DNA of 64,000 nucleotides from Clostridiales bacterium (GTDB lineage: Bacteria > Bacillota > Clostridia > Lachnospirales > Lachnospiraceae): the NCBI GenBank assembly GCA_029010495.1, contig JAQXKO010000021.1, positions 38,426 through 102,425 on the forward strand. Direction: 5' to 3'. The notes under the pieces were generated by a model. The model saw nothing but the letters and a program-made list of their open reading frames with translations. It made no database searches and was not told the origin of the DNA. This document shows, one piece after another, positions 8,193-17,363 of the stretch (position 1 is its first letter; each line of letters starts with the position of its first letter). A program made the position numbers and the translations under genes.

Positions 8193-9449
8193 TTAAACTC
8201 CGAAAAGTTCTGAAATCTCATCTTCTTTTAGCTTGCTTCCGATTACACAGATACGGCCGGTAACATCACTTGCGCCCTCACGTATCTCATATTCACCCGG
8301 TGTCAGATCAAAGTGGAGCCATGCACCTGTCGTACCCGGCACAATACCCTTAGCACGAAGTACAAGTCCGTAGTCATCAGATTCTGATAGCTTTTCAAGA
8401 ATACCTTCAAGTGCATCTTTTTCAAACTTTTTAGGTGTTTCTTTTCCCCAGCTTGTAAATACCTCGTCAGCATGGTGATGATGATGCTCATGCCCGTGTC
8501 CGCAGCAGCACTCCTCATCTTCATCATGGTGGTGGTGATGATGCTCATGCTCGTGTCCGCAGCAGCACTCCTCATCCTCATCATGGTGGTGATGATGCTC
8601 ATGTTCGTGTCCGCAGCAGCACTCCTCATCTTCATCATGGTGGTGGTGATGCTCATGCTCGTGTCCGCAGCAGCACTCCTCATCCTCATCATGGTGGTGG
8701 TGATGCTCATGCTCGTGTCCGCAGCAACACTCTTCATCTTCATCATGGTGGTGGTGATGCTCATGCTCATGTCCGCAGCAACACTCTTCATCTTCATCAT
8801 GGTGGTGATGATGTGAAGCCTTTTTTGCTTCGGCTAATAAATCTTCCTCAAAAGTCGAATAATTCTCCATTGCCTCTATCATCTGCATTCCGGATATCTC
8901 ATCCCATGGAGTCGTAATCACGGTAGCTTTATCATTAAGCTCTTTGATTAATGATACAGCCTGCTCCAGTTTTGTCTGAGAGACATTTTGTGTACGGCTT
9001 AAAATTACTGTCTTTGCATATTCAACCTGATTGTTAAAAAATTCACCGAAATTTTTTAAATACATCCTGCATTTTCCGCAGTCAACTACAGTAGTAAAGC
9101 TGTTTAATACTATTTTGTCATTTTTAATATCTTCCACAGCCTTAATTACATCAGATAACTTACCCACTCCGCTTGGTTCAATAATGATTCTGTCAGGGTC
9201 ATATTTTTCGATAACCTCTGATAATGCCTTGCCGAAATCACCTACAAGCGTGCAGCAGATACATCCGGAATTCATTTCAGTAACCTGAATTCCGGATTCT
9301 TTGAGAAAACCGCCGTCAATTCCGATTTCTCCAAATTCATTCTCAATAAGAACTACCTTATCACCATAATTTCCCTCGGATAAGAGCTTTTTAATAAGTG
9401 TTGTCTTGCCGGCACCAAGGAATCCGGAAATAATATCAACCTTTGTCAT
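8193..9449 (-). CDS. COG0523/CobW-family metallochaperone GTPase with six His/Cys/acidic repeats
   Basis: 418 residues. Walker A GFLGAGKTTL (9-18) and the metal motif GCICC (62-66) define a COG0523 G3E GTPase; the CobW C-terminal domain is at about 335-415. Between them, residues 213-326 hold six near-perfect 18-residue repeats, each with five or six His, DEDEE, CCCG and HEHE, ending in a further five His. Family members deliver Zn, Co or related metals to client proteins, and His-rich linkers are common, but such regular repeats with a triple cysteine are unusual. Its promoter at 9501-9529 abuts a perfect 20-bp palindrome. Zinc is the likeliest metal; that is inference. Confidence 0.9.
   Translation of the reverse strand: MTKVDIISGFLGAGKTTLIKKLLSEGNYGDKVVLIENEFGEIGIDGGFLKESGIQVTEMNSGCICCTLVGDFGKALSEVIEKYDPDRIIIEPSGVGKLSDVIKAVEDIKNDKIVLNSFTTVVDCGKCRMYLKNFGEFFNNQVEYAKTVILSRTQNVSQTKLEQAVSLIKELNDKATVITTPWDEISGMQMIEAMENYSTFEEDLLAEAKKASHHHHHDEDEECCCGHEHEHHHHHDEDEECCCGHEHEHHHHHDEDEECCCGHEHEHHHHHDEDEECCCGHEHEHHHHHDEDEECCCGHEHEHHHHHHDEDEECCCGHGHEHHHHHADEVFTSWGKETPKKFEKDALEGILEKLSESDDYGLVLRAKGIVPGTTGAWLHFDLTPGEYEIREGASDVTGRICVIGSKLKEDEISELFGV
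8472..8813 (-). repeat. Tandem 54-bp repeat array encoding metal-binding modules
   Basis: Six tandem units of 54 bp (the last has one extra His codon) lie in the coding frame of the GTPase. Each encodes His5, DEDEE, CCCG and HEHE. Copies differ mainly at third positions (for example CAC/CAT and GAG/GAA), and the sixth copy reads GHGHE. This pattern suggests expansion by unequal crossing over or slippage with selection on the protein. Confidence 0.95.
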
Positions 9450-9473
9450 AATACGCCTCCAAATTATTTATTT

Positions 9474-9493
9474 CATCTGATAATTATCAGATG
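9474..9493. promoter_or_regulatory. Perfect 20-bp palindrome at the promoter of the His-rich GTPase (candidate operator)
   Basis: CATCTGATAATTATCAGATG is a perfect dyad with no spacer. It starts about where transcription should begin for the promoter at 9501-9529. No T-run follows on the minus strand, so it is not a terminator. The core TGATAATTATCA resembles, but does not match, Fur-family 7-1-7 boxes because it lacks the central unpaired base. A metal-sensing repressor site is a plausible inference. Confidence 0.6.
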
Positions 9494-9500
9494 ACTGTAT

Positions 9501-9529
9501 ATTATATTAATTAGTACCTGTACTGCCAA
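9501..9529 (-). promoter_or_regulatory. Sigma-A type promoter for the G3E GTPase genes
   Basis: On the minus strand, TTGGCA (9524-9529), a 17-bp spacer and TATAAT (9501-9506) form a good vegetative promoter overlapping the end of dut. The predicted start is near 9494, at the edge of the 20-bp palindrome, and the GTPase start codon lies about 45 bp downstream. Confidence 0.65.
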
Positions 9530-9941
9530 ACCCGCCTCTCGAAACATCACTCAATTTAGTAACCGTTTCAAATTCAATCCGGGGCTGGTTTTTCATAATC
9601 CTGAACTGACAAATTCTGTCATTTATTGATATTTTCGTATCACGAAGAGCAATTGCAGGAAATTTCCACACATCCTCGTCACCACAATAACTTCCGTCAA
9701 TAATACCCATTGAATTTGCCTGGATAATGCCGAAATTTTTAAAGGTAGAACTACGCGGACAAACATGCGCCTCATAGCCATTAGGAAGCTTCATTGCAAC
9801 ACCAAGGCTTATAAGCTTAAACTCTCCTGCCTTAAGTTCAACCTCCTCTGCGGCACGCAAATCGATCCAGTCGCTTTTACCGTCAATGTATTCCAGCTTC
9901 TTTATCTCATCATTAAAATACTTTATCTTAATAGTCTCCAT
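9507..9941 (-). CDS. dut: dUTP diphosphatase (trimeric dUTPase family)
   Basis: 144 residues, full length for a homotrimeric dUTPase. All five motifs are visible: DLRAAE (1), PRSST (2), [11 protein letters not shown] (3), NDRICQ (4) and the C-terminal arm RGGFGSTG (5). The enzyme hydrolyses dUTP to dUMP and pyrophosphate, keeping uracil out of DNA and feeding thymidylate synthesis. The gene stands alone between the M18 aminopeptidase and the GTPase pair. The promoter of the GTPase genes lies within its 3' end. Confidence 0.95.
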   Translation of the reverse strand: METIKIKYFNDEIKKLEYIDGKSDWIDLRAAEEVELKAGEFKLISLGVAMKLPNGYEAHVCPRSSTFKNFGIIQANSMGIIDGSYCGDEDVWKFPAIALRDTKISINDRICQFRIMKNQPRIEFETVTKLSDVSRGGFGSTGTN

Positions 9942-10006
9942 AATGACCTCTCTTTATTAAGTAAAAATCTGTTAATTCATTAATCTGATAAATATTGGGG
10001 CCGGCT

Positions 10007-11386
10007 TTATACAAATTCCTTAAGGAAAGCACCATAGCTAAGAAATGTTTCATAAATATCAATCTTGCTTGTTACCTCCCACGGAGCATGCATATTTTGA
10101 ACTGCAACGCCTGAATCAATTACATTCATACCATAATTTCCCATGATATAAGCAATAGTACCGCCGCCGCCTGCATCAACCTTTCCGAGCTCTGCGGTCT
10201 GATAAGTAATATCATATTTATCCAATGCTGCCCTTAGTCTGGCAATATATTCAGGGTTTGCATCATTGCTGCCGGATTTACCTCGTGATCCTGTATATTT
10301 GTTAAAGCAGTTACCGTATCCGAAGTAAGCGCAGTTTTTCTTATCAAATACATCCGGATAATTTGGATCATAAGCTGCGCTGACATCAGACGAAAGCATA
10401 TATGAACCGGACATTGCCCTTCTGACATAAATATCATTATAATTTCCCATCTTATATATGATTTCTGCCACAACATCCTCAAAGAATCTGGAATGCATTC
10501 CTGTCGCACCTACACTTCCGATTTCCTCTTTGTCAACAAGAAGGCAGACACTTGTCCTTTCAGGCTCCGAAATTTCAAATAAAGCCTTATAGGAGGTGTA
10601 TGCACACACTCTGTCGTCCTGGCCGTAACCTATAATCATGGAACGGTCAATACCATAATCTCTTGCAGGTCCTGCCGGAACAATCTCGAGCTCGCAGGAT
10701 ATAAAATCACGCTCCGTCAGTCCGTAAAGCTTTTCAAGAATACCGAGAACATTAAGCTTTACCGAATTCTTTTCTTCGTCATTCAAAGGCATGCTTCCGA
10801 CAGTTACATCAAGTGCTTCACCCTCAACAACCCTGGCTCCGCTTTTTTCAAGCTGCTTTGCCCCCAGATGAATAAGAAGGTCTGAAATACCGACAACAGG
10901 ATCTCCTTCATTATCTCCGATATTTACTTTAACTACTTCTCCGTCCTTCTTACAGATTACGCCGTGAATGGCCATCGGCGTTGATACCCACTGATATTTT
11001 TTAATTCCGCCGTAATAATGTGTATCAAGAAGAGCAAGCTCATTATCCTCGTATAAGGGATTCTGCTTAATGTCAAGTCTGGGAGAATCAATATGTGCTC
11101 CAAGAATATTCATTCCCTCGCTAAGCGGCTTCTTTCCGATAACGAACAAAGCTAAGGCCTTGCCCATTTTATTGTAATAAAGCTTATCGCCCGGAACAAT
11201 TCTGTCTACATCATCAATATTTCTATAGCCCAGTTTTACTGCCTCAGCTATCACAGTATCCACACATTCCCGTTCTGTTTTGTTTTCGGATATAAATTTC
11301 ATATATCCGTCGCAAAAATCAAATACTTTTCTTTTACCGTCCTCATCATATTTTAGCCATGCATTTTTCTGTTCAAATACTCCCAT
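10007..11386 (-). CDS. apeA: M18 family aminopeptidase
   Basis: 459 residues, normal for M18 dinuclear metallo-aminopeptidases. Visible metal and catalytic motifs include AHIDSPRLD (first His ligand), DKEEIGSVGATG (catalytic Glu and metal Glu), an aspartate in SSDVSAAYDP, and MHAPWEVTSKID near the C-terminus with the last His ligand. The family is cytoplasmic, trims N-terminal residues from peptides, often acidic ones, and assembles as large oligomers. Spacing to its neighbours is large enough for separate expression. The symbol follows the family name for the shorter M18 type and is less certain than the family. Confidence 0.88.
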   Translation of the reverse strand: MGVFEQKNAWLKYDEDGKRKVFDFCDGYMKFISENKTERECVDTVIAEAVKLGYRNIDDVDRIVPGDKLYYNKMGKALALFVIGKKPLSEGMNILGAHIDSPRLDIKQNPLYEDNELALLDTHYYGGIKKYQWVSTPMAIHGVICKKDGEVVKVNIGDNEGDPVVGISDLLIHLGAKQLEKSGARVVEGEALDVTVGSMPLNDEEKNSVKLNVLGILEKLYGLTERDFISCELEIVPAGPARDYGIDRSMIIGYGQDDRVCAYTSYKALFEISEPERTSVCLLVDKEEIGSVGATGMHSRFFEDVVAEIIYKMGNYNDIYVRRAMSGSYMLSSDVSAAYDPNYPDVFDKKNCAYFGYGNCFNKYTGSRGKSGSNDANPEYIARLRAALDKYDITYQTAELGKVDAGGGGTIAYIMGNYGMNVIDSGVAVQNMHAPWEVTSKIDIYETFLSYGAFLKEFV

Positions 11387-11453
11387 ATAATCCTCTTTTC
11401 CGTTCTATCAAGAATAGATTTAATTAAAATATACGTCAACTGTTAATTACGCC

Positions 11454-11484
11454 AAAAAGCGTGACAGTATAAGCCACGCTTTTG
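11454..11484 (-). terminator. Terminator after purB
   Basis: On the minus strand AAAAGCGTG and CACGCTTTTT pair around an 11-base loop and the stem runs into a T tract. It lies just past the purB stop codon. Confidence 0.8.
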
Positions 11485-11494
11485 TCGGTAATTA

Positions 11495-12928
11495 TTAAAC
11501 GTTGATTTCTGCTGAAAGACCAAGACTTTCACTGTTTTCTTCAATAACAGGCATGATGACATCCCTGATGAATTCTCTTGTCTGCTCCGGAGCCCTGCCG
11601 ACATATTTAGCCGGATCCATGCTCTTCTTAAGGTCTTCCAGTGAAAGACCTAAGGACTCATCTGCCGCAATAAGCTCAAGAAGGTTATTTTCAAGACCCT
11701 TCTGCTTAACATTGGCACCCGCCTGCATGGAAAGTGTTCGAATCTGCTCATGAAGCTCCTGACGGTTACCGCCTGCTTTAACTGCGTCCATCATAATATT
11801 TTCTGTTGCCATGAAAGGAAGCTCACTCATAAGTCTCTTGTAAATTACCTTATCATATACAACCAGACCGTCAACAACATTCATATACAAATCAAGAATT
11901 CCGTCTATTGCAAGGAATGCCTCAGGAACTGATAAACGCTTATTTGCAGAGTCATCAAGAGTTCTCTCAAACCATTGTGTTGCACTTGTAAAATAAGTAT
12001 TTAACAAATCACACATAACATACCTTGATAATGAAGCAATTCTCTCACTTCTCATAGGATTACGCTTATAAGCCATTGCCGAAGAACCTATCTGATTCTT
12101 TTCAAAAGGCTCCTCAATTTCTTTAAGATGCTGTAAAAGTCTTATATCATTTGAAAACTTTGTAGCACTTGCCGCAATACCTGCAAGGACATTCAATACT
12201 CTTGAATCAACCTTACGTGTATATGTCTGGCCTGATACAGGAATACATGACTTGAAGCCCATCTTCTCGGCGATACGCTTCTCAAGCTCTTTAATCTTAT
12301 CGTGGTCACCGTCAAAAAGCTCCATGAAGCTTGCCTGTGTACCTGTAGTACCCTTACTGCCAAGAAGCTGCAGACTGTCGATAACATAGCATAAATCATC
12401 ATAATCAAGCTTTAATTCCATAAGCCAGAGCGAAGCTCTCTTTCCGACTGTGGTTGGCTGGGCAGGCTGGAAATGTGTAAATGCAAGAGTAGGAAGATCT
12501 GCATATTTAAGTGCAAACTCCGATAACTTACTCATAACATTTACAAGCTTCTTTTTAACAAGCTTTAAGCCTTCTGCCATTATTATAATGTCTGTATTAT
12601 CACCGACATAACAACTTGTAGCACCGAGATGAATAATTCCGGCTGCCTTCGGACATTGAAGACCGTATGCATATACATGACTCATAACATCATGTCTGAC
12701 AAGCTTTTCTCTTGCCTTTGCATCATCATAATTAATTTCGTCAGCATGAGCCTTAAGCTCATCAATCTGTTCCTGTGTTATATTTAATCCGAGCTCCATC
12801 TCTGATTCTGCAAGAGCTATCCAGAGCTTTCTCCATGTTCTGAACTTCATGTCAGGAGAGAAAATATACTGCATTTCCTTACTTGCATATCTTTCTGAAA
12901 GTGGGCTGACATATCTGTCTGTACTCAT
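11495..12928 (-). CDS. purB: Adenylosuccinate lyase
   Basis: 477 residues from the start at 12928, which has GGAGG 7 bases upstream; an in-frame ATG 36 bp earlier has no such site and adds a non-conserved leader. The fumarase/aspartase superfamily signature appears as SSAMAYKRNPMRSE (about 280-295), and the histidine region THFQPAQPTT is near 150. It cleaves SAICAR to AICAR and adenylosuccinate to AMP, releasing fumarate in both cases. It follows hslO and is separate from purEMND at 34.7-38.2 kb. Confidence 0.95.
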   Translation of the reverse strand: MSTDRYVSPLSERYASKEMQYIFSPDMKFRTWRKLWIALAESEMELGLNITQEQIDELKAHADEINYDDAKAREKLVRHDVMSHVYAYGLQCPKAAGIIHLGATSCYVGDNTDIIIMAEGLKLVKKKLVNVMSKLSEFALKYADLPTLAFTHFQPAQPTTVGKRASLWLMELKLDYDDLCYVIDSLQLLGSKGTTGTQASFMELFDGDHDKIKELEKRIAEKMGFKSCIPVSGQTYTRKVDSRVLNVLAGIAASATKFSNDIRLLQHLKEIEEPFEKNQIGSSAMAYKRNPMRSERIASLSRYVMCDLLNTYFTSATQWFERTLDDSANKRLSVPEAFLAIDGILDLYMNVVDGLVVYDKVIYKRLMSELPFMATENIMMDAVKAGGNRQELHEQIRTLSMQAGANVKQKGLENNLLELIAADESLGLSLEDLKKSMDPAKYVGRAPEQTREFIRDVIMPVIEENSESLGLSAEINV

Positions 12929-12986
12929 AATATTCCTCCGTTTTTTAAAAATATTTATATTCACCTTATGAATTGTACCACAAAGC

Positions 12987-13865
12987 TTACTTTTTAGCCA
13001 TAATTAATATGTTTTTTAATTCCTCAACGGTAAATTCATAATTGGCATTGCAAAAATGACAATTTACATTTATAGGCTTATTATCATCAATCATTTCCTT
13101 TAACTCTTTTGTGCCTATACTGACAAGGCCCTTTGTAAAACGCTCCTTTGAACAATTGCACGCAAACTTGGCAGGAATCGTATCGGTGATAGTAAGGTCC
13201 ATATCTCCGAGTACCGCTTCAAGCATCTGCTCCGGATTCATGCCGGAATCAAGCATTGAAGTTACAGAACTGATCTTTTTTATATTATCCTCAAGCTTAT
13301 CAATCGTCTCTTCATCTGCAAATGGCATAAGCTGAATGATAAAGCCGCCGGCCTGCTTTACGGAGTAATCCTTATCGACTAAAACGCCAAGACCGACACA
13401 GCTGGGAATCTGTTCGCTTGTTGCAAAATAATATGTCAAATCCTCTGCCACTTCGCCTGTCTGAAGTATTGTCTGTCCGACATAAGGCTCTTTAAGTCCG
13501 AGATCCTTAATTACACTCAATATGCCGGCACCAAAGGCATTACCTACATCAAGCTTTCCGTCCGGCCTGAGAGGAATATTGACATCGGGATTATTAACAT
13601 AACCCTTAATTTCACCTTTAGAATTGGCTGTCACAAGTGCTCCGCGGGCAGGCCCCTCTCCCTGAATTCTGAGTGTTATCAGCTCATCTTCTCCCTTCAG
13701 CATGGTGCCCATCATAAGACCGCCTGCCATAAGCCTTCCCAGAGCAGCAGTTGTAACAGGAGTCGTATTATGAACTCTTCTTGCATACTCCGTTAATTCT
13801 TTTGTTGTACATGCAAAGGCCCTTATCCTGTCTCCGGCCGCCATTGCCCTGACTATATAATCCAT
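12987..13865 (-). CDS. hslO: Hsp33 redox-regulated chaperone
   Basis: 292 residues, typical for Hsp33. The C-terminus carries the zinc-binding cysteine switch as CNC (about 236-238) and CHFC (about 268-271). The N-terminal holdase domain has the family start, MDYIVRAMAAGDRIRAFA. Under oxidative stress the cysteines release zinc and form disulfides, which activates the cytoplasmic protein as an ATP-independent holdase. It lies 15 bp below a methyltransferase gene, which itself follows xylB closely, so the three may be one transcript. Confidence 0.95.
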   Translation of the reverse strand: MDYIVRAMAAGDRIRAFACTTKELTEYARRVHNTTPVTTAALGRLMAGGLMMGTMLKGEDELITLRIQGEGPARGALVTANSKGEIKGYVNNPDVNIPLRPDGKLDVGNAFGAGILSVIKDLGLKEPYVGQTILQTGEVAEDLTYYFATSEQIPSCVGLGVLVDKDYSVKQAGGFIIQLMPFADEETIDKLEDNIKKISSVTSMLDSGMNPEQMLEAVLGDMDLTITDTIPAKFACNCSKERFTKGLVSIGTKELKEMIDDNKPINVNCHFCNANYEFTVEELKNILIMAKK

Positions 13866-13880
13866 TTTATTTTTCCTTTA

Positions 13881-14699
13881 TTACAAATAAGTTTTGCCGG
13901 GCTGATAACCCTCCCTTGCGACAAAATAAATTCTTTCTGAATCGTCGCGTGGCTTATTTTGAGTGAAAGCATCATATACTGCCGTAAGCTTCATGCCTGC
14001 TTCTTCTATTGCCTTTATAATCTCATCAATAGTATAGCATTTCTGAACATGATGCTCTTTTATCTCATAATAGGTATCATCATCACCATACACATCAATA
14101 GTAATATCATAGGCATTTTCGTGCCTTTCTTCATCATACGTATTGTCCCATATAAGGACTCCCTCTTCACGTTCCTGTCGGTAATGATTATTTGAAAGTA
14201 TATTTTTATAAAAATACTCCGTTTTTAAGTCAAATATAAATACACCGTTTCTGTCGAGATAATTATTTACATTTTTAAAAACACTTACAAGCTCTTCATA
14301 TTCGGTTATATAATTTATGGAATCACATACACTGATAAATGCAGCTGCTGTGCCGTATAGCTCAAAGCTTCTCATGTCCTGCAAAAGATATATGATATTA
14401 TTATTTAATTCTTCATATTCTCCGTCAAAATCACCTTCCTCGGAATAATCTGAATCATCATACATCTTATCCCCGGCCTGCATAAGCATTTCTTCCGAAT
14501 TATCAATGCCTATCATGTCATAACCAAGCTTATGAAGTCTGCCTGTAATCTCGCCGGTGCCGCAGCCGAGCTCACATACGATTCCATCATTTACTCCGTT
14601 ATTTTTAAGAAGCAAATGAATATAATCTGCCCATTCATCATACGGAATATCATCCATGAACAGGTCATAATAATATGCAAAATCCTTATAAATACCCAT
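13881..14699 (-). CDS. Class I SAM-dependent methyltransferase
   Basis: 272 residues with the Rossmann motif I VCELGCGTGEITGRL (about 42-56), followed by the acidic ribose-binding strand MIGIDNSEEML. The middle (about 85-105) is unusually rich in acidic residues and tyrosine. A FIFDLKTEYFY segment and a YDITIDVYG beta region match small-molecule methyltransferases of the Methyltransf_25/11 type. It starts 6 bp below xylB and stops 15 bp above hslO. The substrate cannot be inferred. Confidence 0.8.
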   Translation of the reverse strand: MGIYKDFAYYYDLFMDDIPYDEWADYIHLLLKNNGVNDGIVCELGCGTGEITGRLHKLGYDMIGIDNSEEMLMQAGDKMYDDSDYSEEGDFDGEYEELNNNIIYLLQDMRSFELYGTAAAFISVCDSINYITEYEELVSVFKNVNNYLDRNGVFIFDLKTEYFYKNILSNNHYRQEREEGVLIWDNTYDEERHENAYDITIDVYGDDDTYYEIKEHHVQKCYTIDEIIKAIEEAGMKLTAVYDAFTQNKPRDDSERIYFVAREGYQPGKTYL

Positions 14700-14705
14700 C
14701 AGCGC

Positions 14706-16184
14706 CTACTCTGTCTCAACTATTTTATCAAACACAGGCACAAGTGCAGGATAAATCGACTTAAATACCTGATATCTCTTTTCATATTTTTCAACAAGAA
14801 CCGAATCAGGTTCGATGGTATCTGTAACATAGATAAACTTATCTGCGGCAGCCTGTACATTTTCATATACACCGCAGCCTACTGCAGCAAGAATTGCAGC
14901 ACCATAGCCCGGACCCTCTTCGCAGTTAATCCTGTCAACACTGACATTCATTACATTTGCAAGAATTCTGCACCATAAAGGACTCTTTGCTCCGCCTCCC
15001 AATACACGTATACGTGATATTTCAATTCCAAGGCTTCTTGCTATCTCAATTGAATCCCTGAGTGCATAACTGACACCCTCAAGAACTGCAAGCGTCATAT
15101 CTGCTCTTGATGTATTAAGTGAAAGACCTGCAAAAACGCCTCTTGCATTAGCATTGTTGTGAGGAGTTCTCTCGCCCATAAGATAAGGGAGATAATATAC
15201 TGAATTCTCACCCAGTTTTTCAATTTTACTCTGCTCGCCGGCATAATCCTTAGTACCGATTATTTCATCCATCCACCATTTGTTTGATGAAGCAGCACTG
15301 AGCATACAGCCAAGGAAATGATACTTTCCGTCAGCATGTGCAAATGTATGCATTGTATTATTTGGATCTACTGCATAATCATTTGTTGAAATAAATACAG
15401 TACCGCTTGTACCAAGGCTTACGCTGCACATACCGTGTCCGAGTGTACCGGTACCTACTGCTCCGGCAGCATTATCTCCTGCACCGGCAACAATTAATAC
15501 ATCTTTTGACAGTCCAAGCTCTTCTGCTACTGAAGGCAAAATATTACCGACTGCCTCATAGCTTTCAAATATTTTTGCAAGCATTGATGATTTGATACCC
15601 GTAAGCTCACACATTTCCTCAGACCAGCATTTATTTTTAACATCAAACAAAAGCATACCCGAAGCATCGGACACATCAGTACAGTGAACGCCTGACAGCC
15701 TGTATGCAAGATAATCCTTAGGAAGCATTATTTTTGAAATTTTACCGAATATTTCAGGTTCGTTGTTCTTAAGCCATAAAAGCTTCGGTGCGGTAAAACC
15801 CGTAAAAGCCATATTGCCCGTAAGCTCAGATATTTTTTCTCTGCCGATTGTCTTGTTATAATAATCGCACTCTTTTCCCGTACGTCCGTCATTCCATAAA
15901 ATAGCAGGTCTTAACACGTTATCATCTTCATCAAGAATCACAAGTCCGTGCATCTGACCGCCAAAGCTGATTCCCCTGATATCATCCTTATTTATATCCT
16001 TTGTCAGCTCCTCCATACCCGTTACAAAGCCGTTCCACCAGTCCGCGGGATTCTGTTCACTCCAGCCTGTCTTCGGGAAATAAAGAGGATATTCTCTTGA
16101 AGCAATTTTTATTATGTTACCGTTTTCATCCATTAAAACAAGCTTAACCGATGATGTTCCCAAATCTACACCGACAAATAACAT
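14706..16184 (-). CDS. xylB: Xylulokinase
   Basis: 492 residues from 16184, where GGAGG sits 6 bases upstream; an upstream in-frame start adds 16 hydrophobic residues not seen in the family. FGGY kinase motifs are clear: GVDLGTSSVK at the N-terminus (phosphate 1), GQMHGLVILD, WNDGRT, and the C-terminal ATP-binding GGGAKSPLWCRI. It phosphorylates D-xylulose to xylulose-5-phosphate for the pentose phosphate pathway. No xylose isomerase or transporter is nearby. The methyltransferase and hslO genes follow closely. Other FGGY sugar kinases are possible, but GQMHG favours XylB. Confidence 0.9.
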   Translation of the reverse strand: MLFVGVDLGTSSVKLVLMDENGNIIKIASREYPLYFPKTGWSEQNPADWWNGFVTGMEELTKDINKDDIRGISFGGQMHGLVILDEDDNVLRPAILWNDGRTGKECDYYNKTIGREKISELTGNMAFTGFTAPKLLWLKNNEPEIFGKISKIMLPKDYLAYRLSGVHCTDVSDASGMLLFDVKNKCWSEEMCELTGIKSSMLAKIFESYEAVGNILPSVAEELGLSKDVLIVAGAGDNAAGAVGTGTLGHGMCSVSLGTSGTVFISTNDYAVDPNNTMHTFAHADGKYHFLGCMLSAASSNKWWMDEIIGTKDYAGEQSKIEKLGENSVYYLPYLMGERTPHNNANARGVFAGLSLNTSRADMTLAVLEGVSYALRDSIEIARSLGIEISRIRVLGGGAKSPLWCRILANVMNVSVDRINCEEGPGYGAAILAAVGCGVYENVQAAADKFIYVTDTIEPDSVLVEKYEKRYQVFKSIYPALVPVFDKIVETE

Positions 16185-16244
16185 TTTAATCCTCCTGTAA
16201 ATAAAACAATTATTATATACAATTATAAACAAATATACATATAA

Positions 16245-16272
16245 TTAAAAGGCCGAGTTACCAGCCTTTTAT
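16245..16272 (-). terminator. Terminator between the lipid kinase and xylB
   Basis: AAAAGGC and GCCTTTT flank a 10-base loop, with T residues on both strands. It follows the diacylglycerol kinase-family gene, so xylB probably has its own promoter in the AT-rich stretch 16195-16245. No good -35 box is visible there. Confidence 0.6.
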
Positions 16273-16347
16273 TTACATTTTCAAACATATTTACTATATC
16301 AAAAATTCTGTTATAAATCAACAAAATATTGACAGTAAATATATTTG

Positions 16348-17277
16348 TTACTCTTCAATTTTTAATAAATTCTGCTTTTCTTCAATATCAGGAATCATAA
16401 ATGTGATTGCACGCTGGTGAACATTTATATTAACGAATCTTTCGATTCCGCCAAATTCTCCGTCAAGGCACCATGGAACATCCTCTTCCGATTTTATCTT
16501 AATGTTTTTTACTTTGGCATATATAACCTTTTCGCTGTTAACATTACCTCGTAAAATATCATTAATTAATGCCGGATATTCGTAAATCCTGCCATCGCGT
16601 ATAAGTATCATTTCATAATAGCCGTCATCATACTCCACATCGTCTCTTGTAATACTCTTCATTCCGCCGATTGAAGAAGTTGACGAAATTGCACCAAAGA
16701 TAAATACTCCCTCAGCAATCTGTCCGTCGTATTCAACCGTCATATTATATCGTTGAATCTTTGTAAGCTCAGTTGCACCATTTATTATATATGCAAAATG
16801 TCCAAGCATATTTTTAAGCGTCTGGGACGTAGAATATGATGTTTCGGTAAATATACCGAATGCTGCAGTATAAACAAAATATTTTGAATTAAATGATGCT
16901 ACATCACAAGGGAACAACTTACCGGTATTAACCATGGATGAAGCTTCAACCATGTTTTTGGGTATATTAAGGCTCTTGCCAAAATCATTTGTGCTTCCTG
17001 TAGGGATATAGAGAATTGGTACACGGTAATTTCTTTTCATCATACCGTTTACAATCTCATGAAGTGTACCGTCTCCACCCGAGCAGGCTACAATCTCACA
17101 ATCCCTGTCATCCTCATATTCAATAACAAATTCTGTTGCGTCTCCGCGTTTTTTTGTCGGACTGACAATAACCTGCGAATATACATCACAAAACTCGTCA
17201 AGAATATCACTAAGCTGATCCTTAATTTTACATTTGCCGGCATTAGGATTATATATAAAAAGTAATTTCTTTTTCAT
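16348..17277 (-). CDS. Diacylglycerol kinase catalytic-domain lipid kinase (YegS/BmrU-like)
   Basis: 309 residues from 17277, with GGAGGG 6 bases upstream; the longer in-frame start adds an unlikely leader. The N-terminal NPNAGK and the nucleotide loop ACSGGDGTLHEIVNGM (about 70-85) identify the DAGK_cat fold, with PTGSTNDFGKSL further on. Family members phosphorylate diacylglycerol or related membrane lipids at the inner face of the membrane. Whether this one is DgkB or a YegS-like kinase cannot be settled. It stands alone between addA and xylB. Confidence 0.87.
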   Translation of the reverse strand: MKKKLLFIYNPNAGKCKIKDQLSDILDEFCDVYSQVIVSPTKKRGDATEFVIEYEDDRDCEIVACSGGDGTLHEIVNGMMKRNYRVPILYIPTGSTNDFGKSLNIPKNMVEASSMVNTGKLFPCDVASFNSKYFVYTAAFGIFTETSYSTSQTLKNMLGHFAYIINGATELTKIQRYNMTVEYDGQIAEGVFIFGAISSTSSIGGMKSITRDDVEYDDGYYEMILIRDGRIYEYPALINDILRGNVNSEKVIYAKVKNIKIKSEEDVPWCLDGEFGGIERFVNINVHQRAITFMIPDIEEKQNLLKIEE

Positions 17278-17307
17278 ATCTGCCCTCCGAATAAAAAACA
17301 TAAACAT

Positions 17308-17350
17308 AAAAAATCATGAAAATCCAACTGTTTCACACAATTTTCATCAT
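17308..17350 (-). terminator. Probable terminator after addA
   Basis: On the minus strand ATGAAAAT and ATTTTCAT pair across a 16-base interval that has some further internal pairing, followed by GATTTTTTA. It sits directly after addA and before the lipid kinase. The loop is large, so support is moderate. Confidence 0.45.
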
Positions 17351-17363
17351 ATGAACTATTTTC

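Noticed and set aside
8472..8813. CRISPR-like tandem repeats
   Set aside because: The units are contiguous with no spacers and stay in one coding frame.
8303..8816. Long open frames on both strands over the His-repeat array, encoding Met/Ala- and Val/Met-rich peptides
   Set aside because: They are by-products of the 54-bp repeat in other frames; there is no ribosome-binding site or domain, and the G3E GTPase frame explains the sequence.
9474..9493. Terminator for dut
   Set aside because: The palindrome is perfect but followed by AAATAAAT on the minus strand, not a T tract, and has no loop.
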